A DNA stretch of 38,330 bases from Candidatus Dormiibacterota bacterium (lineage in GTDB: Bacteria > Chloroflexota > Dormibacteria > Aeolococcales > Aeolococcaceae): assembly GCA_003153505.1 (NCBI GenBank), contig PLZA01000034.1, forward strand, positions 1 to 38,330, written 5' to 3'. The position numbers and the translations under genes are program-made. Of this stretch, positions 32,453-38,330 are shown in pieces. Numbering within the stretch: position 1 is the stretch's first letter; each line of letters opens with the position of its first letter. The notes beneath the pieces were generated by a model that saw only the letters and a list, made by a program, of their open reading frames with translations, was not told where the DNA came from and searched no databases.

Positions 32453-34942
32453 ATGAGCAAGCGCCTCGGGCTCAGACTGGGTGCCGCCTCGTTGGGCGGC
32501 GTCCTGACAGTGGTGGTGCCGCAGGCGCTGGCCGTCTCCGGCGTGGCGGCTCGCGCCGCCTCGAGCACCATCGCGCGATACAGCTTCGCCGCGAGCAGCC
32601 TCGCCGGGGGTGGCTTCGAAAACGTCATCGCCGCCGACCCGCGGCACAACGGGGTCGTGATCAGCGGGTCCGACGTGACGGGGGTGCAGCGTTCCACTGA
32701 CTTCGGGACGACGTGGCTGCCCGCCCAGCACGGAACGCTTGACCAGACGTACCACCCTGTCGCCGCGATCGCCTTTGATCCGAAGTCCCCGAGCGATGTG
32801 TACATGGCGACCAACGGCGGCGTCGCGGAGTCGATCGACGACGGACTCACCTGGTCCCCGCTCCCATTGGGACCGGCGTTCGACGGCTCGAACACCGGCA
32901 ACCCTGCGCAAACGCCGAATGCCGAGCGTTGCGTTGGCGGCCTGCTGGCGCTCGACGGCACGCATCGCCTCTTCGCGGCGAGCTTCGATCAAGGGGTCTG
33001 GATGTATGCCGGCGGAACCTGGACAGTGGTTGCTTCCCAGTCGCAGCTGGGTGGTACCGCAGTCTGCCTCACGTCCCTCGCCTGGGGACCGAGCGGCACA
33101 CTTGATGTCGCAACCTGGGGCGCGGGTGTCTTCGCCATCCGCAACCCGGGAGGGGCGGCCACCGTGCAGGTCGTGTCCGGCGCGCCGGGGGTGGTCCAGG
33201 AGCTTGCCGGGCTCAGCGATGGCGCCGTCTGGGGCGCCGCATACGGCACGGGCGTCGGGGTCATTACCAATGCCGGATGGGTCACCAAGCTCGCCGCGGG
33301 GGGCGAGCGCTACATGTCCATCGGCGGATACGCGGCAAACGGGACCGATGTCGTCATCGCCGGATCGGACAACTCGCAACCGGTCAGCGGCCAGCCGGGA
33401 CTGCACGCGGTCCTCCACGAGACCACGAATTCCGGGGCGACGTGGACCTCGCTGCCGATGTCGACTGCGCAGGTGAGCAGTGAGCTGCTCGGCCCGAAGA
33501 CCGGGAACCCCTGGTGGCACGCGTCATACCCGCCTGCGCTCCTCTCATCACAGACGATGGTGCCCTCCTCGATTGCCGTCGAACACGAGCGCAGCGGCGA
33601 TGACCTGTGGGTGTCAGGGTATGGCGGCAACTGGCGGCTACTCGGCGCTGAGCGGCAGTCGACCTTCTACCCGTCTGATATGGGCATCGGATCGACGGTG
33701 AATCACCAGGTCGCACTCGACCCCTCGACTGTTGGGGCGCCTCGTTCGGCCCAGCGCGTCTACCTGGGCGACACCGATTGGGGACTGTTCAGCTCAGCCG
33801 ACGGGTTCACCACCCAGCAGGGCATCGCCGACGACCAGTTCACGAGTGTCGGCTACGACACGGTTGTTGACGGCGCCGTGTCTCCGCCGGTCGTCTACGC
33901 CGGCGTCGGGAACCGGGACTCCAACACGCAGGGCGACGTGCTCAGCGCTGCCGCACCCGCGATCTCCTCGAGTGCGTTCCAGTCGCTCGGGCTCGCAGCC
34001 GCAACCGGCGGGGATCGGCCGCTCGCCCTCGGCGTGGTCGACACGTCCGGAACGCCAACGGTGATTGTCGCCGTGGAGGCGAGCGGCATCTGGACCCGGG
34101 TCGGCGCGGGGCCATGGGTCCGCGATGCCTCACACTTCATGACGGATCAGGCGCCCACAGCGGCGATTGCGACCGGAACCGGTTCGCAAGCCGCCACGGT
34201 GTACGCCTATGACCGGACGATCGGTGTCTACCGATCACTCGATGCCGGAGCGCCGGGCAGCTGGACGCTGATCTGGACGCACGCGTCGCTCGCCGTCGTG
34301 CCGTTTCTGATGGTCGACAGCTCCGATCCAACGCGGCTCTGGGTGAGCGCGGTTGGTGGCCTGTACCGGCTCGACGGAGCGTCGAGCGGCACGTTCGGGA
34401 GCATCTCACCGACCCTGGCCGGGACGACTTCCGGGCTCGGCGAGCTCGGCGGCCAGGTGTTCACCGCCGACTGGGTTGTAGGGACCGGCCTCGAGCTGCA
34501 GGTCAGCGATCCGACCGGCACCACGTTCTCCAACCTGGGCGACACCGTGCTGAGCGGAACTCCGAACAACGCGAGCGGCATCGCCGTCGCGAGTGACGGC
34601 ACCGTCTACATCGCGACCAACGGTTCGGGTGTGTTCGTCGGGACGCCGGTCGATGCCACCACAACGGCGCTGACCTCGACGCCAAATCCCTCGACCTATC
34701 TCCGGCGCGTGATCTTCACCGCGACCGTCGCGGTCGCAAACGGGGGCGCCACCCCCTCAGGAATGGTGATCTTCTGGGACGGGTCGCGGAAGCTCGGGAC
34801 GGCAACGCTCAACGCTTCGGGCGTCGCAACCTTTGCCTTCAGCACGCTGAAGAAGGGCAGTCACTCGATTACCGCCGCGTACCAGGGCGCGACAGGCGAC
34901 TTGCCGTCGAGCTCGAGCGTTCTCGTCCAGACGGTGACCTGA
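32453..34942 (+). CDS. exported beta-propeller protein with C-terminal Ig-like domain
   Basis: This is an 829-residue secreted protein of unknown function. An N-terminal signal peptide is clear: MSKRLGLRLG, a hydrophobic core, and a likely cut near VAARAASS at about residues 31-38. The body has Asp-box/BNR-type motifs (STDFGTTW 81-88, SIDDGLTW 127-134, TTNSGATW near 325) and further Gly-Trp-rich blades, as in sortilin- or sialidase-like propellers. The last 95 residues (TTALTSTPNPSTY to LVQTVT) form an Ig-like repeat domain of the bacterial Big_3_5 type. No LPXTG or membrane anchor is seen. It follows the glycan locus and may bind an extracellular polymer. The BNR fold also occurs in glycan-cleaving enzymes, but no catalytic set was identified. 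Confidence 0.8.
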   Translation: MSKRLGLRLGAASLGGVLTVVVPQALAVSGVAARAASSTIARYSFAASSLAGGGFENVIAADPRHNGVVISGSDVTGVQRSTDFGTTWLPAQHGTLDQTYHPVAAIAFDPKSPSDVYMATNGGVAESIDDGLTWSPLPLGPAFDGSNTGNPAQTPNAERCVGGLLALDGTHRLFAASFDQGVWMYAGGTWTVVASQSQLGGTAVCLTSLAWGPSGTLDVATWGAGVFAIRNPGGAATVQVVSGAPGVVQELAGLSDGAVWGAAYGTGVGVITNAGWVTKLAAGGERYMSIGGYAANGTDVVIAGSDNSQPVSGQPGLHAVLHETTNSGATWTSLPMSTAQVSSELLGPKTGNPWWHASYPPALLSSQTMVPSSIAVEHERSGDDLWVSGYGGNWRLLGAERQSTFYPSDMGIGSTVNHQVALDPSTVGAPRSAQRVYLGDTDWGLFSSADGFTTQQGIADDQFTSVGYDTVVDGAVSPPVVYAGVGNRDSNTQGDVLSAAAPAISSSAFQSLGLAAATGGDRPLALGVVDTSGTPTVIVAVEASGIWTRVGAGPWVRDASHFMTDQAPTAAIATGTGSQAATVYAYDRTIGVYRSLDAGAPGSWTLIWTHASLAVVPFLMVDSSDPTRLWVSAVGGLYRLDGASSGTFGSISPTLAGTTSGLGELGGQVFTADWVVGTGLELQVSDPTGTTFSNLGDTVLSGTPNNASGIAVASDGTVYIATNGSGVFVGTPVDATTTALTSTPNPSTYLRRVIFTATVAVANGGATPSGMVIFWDGSRKLGTATLNASGVATFAFSTLKKGSHSITAAYQGATGDLPSSSSVLVQTVT

Positions 34943-34953
34943 GCGGCGACAGG

Positions 34954-35961
34954 TCAGGCGGTCGGCGCCGCCGTCGGTGCCGGGGTCGGCGGCAGCAGCG
35001 GGGGCAGCCCCTCCAGCTGGAAGCCCCAGTCGAGGAGCCGAGCCTCCAAGCGCGCCGGGTAGTTGGCGCTCAACAAGACCGCTAGCAGGTGATGCCCGTC
35101 GCGGACCGCCATCCCGATCAGGCAGGCCCCGGCGTTGCCTGTCCAGCCGGGCTTCATGCCCACCGCGGCCGGGTATGCCTGGAGCAGAGCGTCGAGGTTG
35201 CGCAGGTGGAACGCGGGGTGCTCGGCAGTCGCGGGCAGGCTGATGGACCTGGTATCGACGATCTGGTCGAACAGGGGGAACTGCTGGTATGTGTAGTCCG
35301 CGATGGCCGCGAGGTCGTACGCGGACGAGTAGAGCGCCGGGTCGTCGAGACCCGCGGTGGCCGAGAAGTGTGAGTCGGCGAGGCCGAGCGCGACCACCTG
35401 AGCGTTCATCGCGGCGACGAAGCGTGCCTCACCCACGGTGTCGATGGCGATCGCGCTCGCAGCATCGTCGCCGCTCGGGAGCAGCATGCCGTCGAGCAGC
35501 TGCTCGACGGTCAGCGTCTCGCCGGCCTTCAATCCCATCAGCGTGTCCGCTGCAGACTGGCCCAGCGCATCGGCGGTGACGGTCACCTCCTGGGATGGAG
35601 TGAAGTTCTCGAGCGCGACCAGCGAGGCGAGCACCTTGGTCAGGCTCGCCGGCGCGAGCTCGAGATCCTGCTGCTTCTCCCAGAGGATCTCGCCCGTGTC
35701 CATGTCGACGAGGATGCCTGCCCGCGCGCGCATCGGCGGCGCGCCTACGGGCAGGGTCGACGGCGCCCAGAAGCTCACATTCGCGTGCGCCACGTTCATG
35801 TCGAACCATGGAGCCTGCGTCAGGGGAGCCGGTGGGCGGGTGGCCGCGGCCACGCCCGACGGCGCAATCGGGAGCCGCGAGGTCGTTGCCAGGGTCCCCA
35901 CGCCGACGGCGGCCACAGCCGCGACCAGCGCGATACGGACGTACGGGGGTGGTCTGAGCAT
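34954..35961 (-). CDS. D-alanyl-D-alanine carboxypeptidase (peptidase S11)
   Basis: This 335-residue penicillin-binding protein would trim the terminal D-Ala from peptidoglycan stem peptides outside the membrane. An N-terminal hydrophobic segment (about residues 9-28) acts as signal or anchor. The S-x-x-K motif is S106-K109 (APASLTKVLAS). The second motif reads SGD (163-165) instead of SGN, and the third reads KPG (270-272, GMKPGWTGNAG) instead of KTG. Both occur at the expected spacing, so the fold is intact, but the substitutions may affect activity or beta-lactam binding. The tail is Pro/Ala/Thr-rich (PPTPAPTAAPTA). It converges on the propeller gene with 11 bases between stops. Confidence 0.88.
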   Translation of the reverse strand: MLRPPPYVRIALVAAVAAVGVGTLATTSRLPIAPSGVAAATRPPAPLTQAPWFDMNVAHANVSFWAPSTLPVGAPPMRARAGILVDMDTGEILWEKQQDLELAPASLTKVLASLVALENFTPSQEVTVTADALGQSAADTLMGLKAGETLTVEQLLDGMLLPSGDDAASAIAIDTVGEARFVAAMNAQVVALGLADSHFSATAGLDDPALYSSAYDLAAIADYTYQQFPLFDQIVDTRSISLPATAEHPAFHLRNLDALLQAYPAAVGMKPGWTGNAGACLIGMAVRDGHHLLAVLLSANYPARLEARLLDWGFQLEGLPPLLPPTPAPTAAPTA

Positions 35962-36060
35962 GAGGGACGACCGGAATCGTATCCCCAGTGCAGCGCGTTT
36001 TCGTGCGCCGGTGCCAACCTCGCACCACCATGCCGTCAGGCACGAGGGCCAGAGTTCGGA

Positions 36061-36702
36061 TCAGGGAAGCAGCTGCCGCCGCAGATGCTCCGGCAACGCG
36101 TCACCAGCGGCGCCGAGCTGCGCCTGGAGCGCCTTGTCGGTGGTCAGCGCCCGGAACATCATCGCGATGGTCACGTGGTGATCCGGGCGACGGACGACGG
36201 TGATCTCGTCGCCCGCGGTCACCGCCCCCGGTGTGATCACCCGGAGATAGGCGCCAGGAGCGCCCCGTACGGTGAAGCGCTTGACCCAGCGCTGCTCCTC
36301 GAGCCAGCCGGCGAATGTCCGGCATGGAATGCGTGGCGAGGTCACCTCGAGGATGCAGGCATGGCCCACCTGCCAGCGCTCGCCGACGAGCGCTCCGTTG
36401 ACGTCGACCCCTGCAGTGGTGAGGTTCTCGCCGAAGACGCCGTTGGTGAGCGTCCGGCCCAGCTCGGCCTGCCAGTGGTCGAGATCCTCGCGCGCATAGG
36501 CGTACACCGCCTGGTCCGTCCCCCCATGAGATGCGGGATCGCCGATCGTGTCACCGGCGGCACCGCTCCGCCCGGTGCCTGGGCCCGGGTCGTGGAGCGC
36601 GACCGGCTGTGGCGATGGCCGCTTGTCGATGCCGGTGACGCCGGTGTCGGTATGACGGCTTGCCGCCGCGCGGCCGACGTTGACGGAAAGGAGCGTCGCC
36701 AT
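36061..36702 (-). CDS. MOSC-domain protein (YiiM-like)
   Basis: This 213-residue MOSC protein belongs to a family that handles molybdenum cofactor or binds sulfur through a conserved cysteine. Visible marks are GGTDQAVYAYAREDLDHWQ, GVFGENLTTAGVDVN, GERWQVG and the conserved Cys in SPRIPCRTFAGW. YLRVITPGAVTAGDEITVV closes the domain. In YiiM-type proteins it supports reduction of N-hydroxylated compounds; that role here is only analogy. I took ATG 36702, as the frame upstream lacks similarity. TATCCT lies 9 nt before the ATG and no ribosome binding site is seen. It is divergent from clgR. Confidence 0.85.
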   Translation of the reverse strand: MATLLSVNVGRAAASRHTDTGVTGIDKRPSPQPVALHDPGPGTGRSGAAGDTIGDPASHGGTDQAVYAYAREDLDHWQAELGRTLTNGVFGENLTTAGVDVNGALVGERWQVGHACILEVTSPRIPCRTFAGWLEEQRWVKRFTVRGAPGAYLRVITPGAVTAGDEITVVRRPDHHVTIAMMFRALTTDKALQAQLGAAGDALPEHLRRQLLP

Positions 36703-36711
36703 CACCAGGCA

Positions 36712-36717
36712 AGGATA
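36712..36717 (-). promoter_or_regulatory. -10 element of the MOSC gene
   Basis: The minus strand reads TATCCT, ending 9 nt before ATG 36702. No Shine-Dalgarno sequence lies between. Confidence 0.4.
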
Positions 36718-36769
36718 GCCGCGACCTCCAGAGGCAACAGGCGGTTCGCGCCCCTCCGCCCCAGCGATG

Positions 36770-36775
36770 TATGCT
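36770..36775 (+). promoter_or_regulatory. -10 element of clgR-clpP
   Basis: TATGCT ends 9 nt before GTG 36785 and overlaps the first operator-like repeat. If used, the upstream ATG at 36767 lies outside the mRNA. Confidence 0.4.
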
Positions 36776-36803
36776 CTGAGCGTTGTGTATTCTGCTCTAA
36801 GCG
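36772..36803 (+). promoter_or_regulatory. tandem operator-like repeats, probable ClgR sites
   Basis: TGCTCTGAGCG (36772-36782) and TGCTCTAAGCG (36793-36803) are the same 11-mer with one change, set exactly 21 bases apart (two helical turns). Each has a GC-N5-GCG core resembling the CGC-N5-GCG type I recall for actinobacterial ClgR. They overlap the -10 and the first codons of the regulator gene, which suggests autoregulation of clgR-clpP. Confidence 0.5.
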
Positions 36804-37222
36804 TAACCGCTGACGAGGTCAGGCGCGAACTGGGCGCGGTCCTGCGCGGGCATCGGGAGGGCCAGGGCCGGAGCCTCGGCGAGATCGCGGGTGAGGCGGG
36901 CTGCTCGCCGGCGTATCTCTCGGAGGTCGAACGTGGGCTCAAGGACGTCTCCGCGGACCTCCTGATCGCCATCACCTATGCGCTCGCCGTGCCGATCTCG
37001 GCGGTGTACACCGACCTCGGCCGCCGGCTCGGCGCGTGGCCCCAGAGCGAGCCCGCCTGGCCTGCCGACCCCCGGCGTCAGCTCCGCGCCGTCACATCAG
37101 GGATGGACGCGGCCTCGCTCCGAACCGTGGCGCAGTTCGGCGCATTCCTCGCCATGAACCAGGCGGAGCCGACCCGCCGCCGCATCGGATTCGTTCCACC
37201 CACAGCGGAGGGCTCGCGATGA
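36785..37222 (+). CDS. clgR: ClgR-like XRE-family transcriptional regulator
   Basis: This is a 145-residue protein (151 if ATG 36767 is used). A Cro/CI-type helix-turn-helix lies in its first 70 residues: [20 protein letters not shown], then [20 protein letters not shown] and [18 protein letters not shown]. The [11 protein letters not shown] recognition helix is close to that of ClgR, the activator of clp protease genes in actinobacteria. The C-terminal part ([20 protein letters not shown]) is less typical. It overlaps clpP as ATGA, so regulator and protease are made together, which strongly supports the call. Two matching operator-like repeats cover its promoter. The GTG start is chosen from the -10 position. 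Confidence 0.8.
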   Translation: MYSALSVTADEVRRELGAVLRGHREGQGRSLGEIAGEAGCSPAYLSEVERGLKDVSADLLIAITYALAVPISAVYTDLGRRLGAWPQSEPAWPADPRRQLRAVTSGMDAASLRTVAQFGAFLAMNQAEPTRRRIGFVPPTAEGSR

Positions 37223-37887
37223 CCCTGGTCCCCACCGTCGTCGAAAGCACAACCCGGGGCGAGCGCTCTTATGACATCTACTCGCGGCTGTTGCGCGACA
37301 GGATCATCTTCGTCGGCGGGGTGATCGATGACGACCTTGCCAACCTGGTCACGGCGCAACTGCTGTTTCTCGAAGGTGAGGATGCCGAACGTGATGTGCA
37401 TCTGTACATCAACAGCCCGGGCGGCTCGATGACCGCGGCGCTGGCGATGTACGACGCGATGCAGTACGTGCGGCCCACTGTCGAGACCACGTGCCTCGGC
37501 ATGGCGGCAAGCGGCGCGTCGCTGCTCCTCTCGGCCGGCGCACCCGGGAGGCGGCTCGCGCTGCCCAACTCTCTCATCGTCATCCACCAACCGTGGGCAC
37601 AGGGCATGCAGGGGCAGGCCACCGACCTCGACGTGCACGCCCGCGAGATCCTCCGCCAGCGAGCACTGCTCATCGAGCTCTACCACCGGCACACGGGGCG
37701 CGATGCCGAACAGATCGGCCGCGACATCGAGCGCGACTACCATATGACCGCAGAGCAGGCGCTCGCCTACGGGATGATCGACCACATCATCGAGAAGCGG
37801 CCCGCCACCTCAATACCGAAGCAGGAAGATTCACAACGCCTCGTGGTCTCCGCTGACCGGCACGACACCGATCACCCCTCTTCCTGA
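37219..37887 (+). CDS. clpP: ATP-dependent Clp protease proteolytic subunit
   Basis: ClpP forms the barrel-shaped serine peptidase that degrades proteins fed by ClpX or ClpC. The 222-residue protein shows [20 protein letters not shown] (14-33), [10 protein letters not shown] (62-71), the catalytic S98 in [15 protein letters not shown]123 in VIHQPWAQG, and D173 in [13 protein letters not shown]. All three catalytic residues are present. The motif reads AASGAS rather than the common ASMGA, a minor variation. The C-terminal tail after EKRP (about 30 residues) is longer than in E. coli and poorly conserved. It is coupled to clgR by ATGA; the open frame upstream of 37219 is clgR in another frame. 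Confidence 0.95.
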   Translation: MTLVPTVVESTTRGERSYDIYSRLLRDRIIFVGGVIDDDLANLVTAQLLFLEGEDAERDVHLYINSPGGSMTAALAMYDAMQYVRPTVETTCLGMAASGASLLLSAGAPGRRLALPNSLIVIHQPWAQGMQGQATDLDVHAREILRQRALLIELYHRHTGRDAEQIGRDIERDYHMTAEQALAYGMIDHIIEKRPATSIPKQEDSQRLVVSADRHDTDHPSS

Positions 37888-37901
37888 CGTCACGGGCCGC
37901 C

Positions 37902-37931
37902 TTGACTTTCGAGGCGTTCGGACAACAGAAT
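37902..37931 (+). promoter_or_regulatory. putative sigma-70-type promoter
   Basis: TTGACT (37902-37907) and CAGAAT (37926-37931) are separated by 18 bases, a good -35/-10 layout just downstream of clpP. The GTG start of the next gene is 11 bases beyond the -10. Confidence 0.4.
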
Positions 37932-37942
37932 CAGGGCCACTC

Positions 37943-38330
37943 GTGCAGCCGAGCGCCGATGAGATCCGAGACGTTCAGCGAGCCACGTGGGCGGGGCTCT
38001 CTGCCGGCTGGGAGAAGTGGGACTCGATCATCATGGATCAGCTGGGCCCGGTCGGCGCAGCGATTATCGAGCGTCTCGACATCGCTGAAGATCATCAGCA
38101 TCTCGACATCGCCGCAGGCACGGGTGAGCCGGGTCTGAGCATCGCGAGACTGTCGCCGAAGGGACGCGTCGTGCTCACCGACCTCGTAGCGGAGATGCTC
38201 GACATAGCCGTGCGACGAGCCAGAGCGCAAGGGATCGCCAATATCGAGACGAAGGTGTGCAGCGCCGACGATCTGCCGTTCAACGACGCCACATTCGATG
38301 GCGTTTCCGTGCGTTTTGGGTACATGTTCT
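37943..38330 (+). CDS. SAM-dependent methyltransferase, 3' end outside the window
   Basis: Reading from GTG 37943 gives 129 codons open to the window edge. The protein resembles UbiE-type class I methyltransferases: ATWAGLSAGWEKWDSIIMDQ near the start, the SAM motif LDIAAGTGEPGLSIA (about residues 53-67), VVLTDLVAEMLDIAVRRA with the acidic residue at the end of strand 2, and CSADDLPFNDATFDGVSVRFG. The remainder, probably another 100 or more residues, is missing because the sequence stops. It lies 55 bases after clpP with its own promoter candidate, so it is probably not part of that operon. The substrate is unknown. Confidence 0.8.
   Translation, partial: MQPSADEIRDVQRATWAGLSAGWEKWDSIIMDQLGPVGAAIIERLDIAEDHQHLDIAAGTGEPGLSIARLSPKGRVVLTDLVAEMLDIAVRRARAQGIANIETKVCSADDLPFNDATFDGVSVRFGYMF

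Noticed and set aside
1..38330. tRNA, rRNA, CRISPR, insertion sequence, integrase or attachment sites
   Set aside because: None seen on reading; no repeated spacer pattern, transposase-like protein or cloverleaf was recognised, though small RNAs cannot be excluded by eye.

Overview
This is a GC-rich, gene-dense, single-contig stretch of a bacterial chromosome. No tRNA, rRNA, CRISPR array, insertion sequence or phage gene was seen. Three things point to a deep actinobacterial, Chloroflexota or Dormibacterota-type organism: an F420-type luciferase-like oxidoreductase, a ClgR-like regulator coupled to clpP, and many apparently leaderless promoters. The sequence alone does not fix the phylum.

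Layout. (1) 1-3,400: metF, then a decayed patch. The patch holds an AHSA1/SRPBCC remnant with no start codon (900-1100), an ABC-2 permease whose N-terminus is replaced, and a DUF899 gene without its start. The last two meet head to head near base 1,800. A vapBC toxin-antitoxin pair follows. (2) 3,536-4,411: a lone LLM-class oxidoreductase. (3) 4,606-10,142: a complete-looking CMP-pseudaminic acid pathway, pseB-pseC-pseG-pseF on + facing pseI-pseH on -. (4) 10,208-32,316: a large surface-polysaccharide locus in short divergent and convergent units. It has GT2 and GT4 glycosyltransferases, a Wzx-like flippase, an aldo/keto reductase plus PtmA-like SDR pair, two large GT-C-like membrane proteins, an NDP-sugar epimerase, three SAM methyltransferases, a 593-residue capsule-type protein, Ugd plus UDP-xylose synthase, and a polyprenyl-phosphate sugar-1-phosphate transferase. 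(5) 32,453-38,330: an exported beta-propeller/Ig protein, a D,D-carboxypeptidase, a MOSC protein, clgR-clpP, and the start of another methyltransferase cut by the window edge.

How it fits together (inference). The phosphotransferase at 28,786 would load the first sugar on undecaprenyl phosphate. The GT2/GT4 enzymes would extend it using UDP-GlcA, UDP-xylose and CMP-pseudaminic acid made here. The methyltransferases would decorate it, the flippase would move it outward, and the GT-C proteins would act on the outer face. No flagellar gene is present, so the pseudaminic acid more likely goes to an envelope glycan or glycoprotein than to flagellin.

Gene expression style. Nested units overlap by ATGA, GTGA or TGATG, implying translational coupling. 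Ten unit-leading genes have a TANNNT-like hexamer 6-9 nt before the start codon and no ribosome binding site, as expected for leaderless mRNAs. A second class (vapB, LLM gene, pseB, ugd, the propeller gene) has ordinary Shine-Dalgarno sequences.
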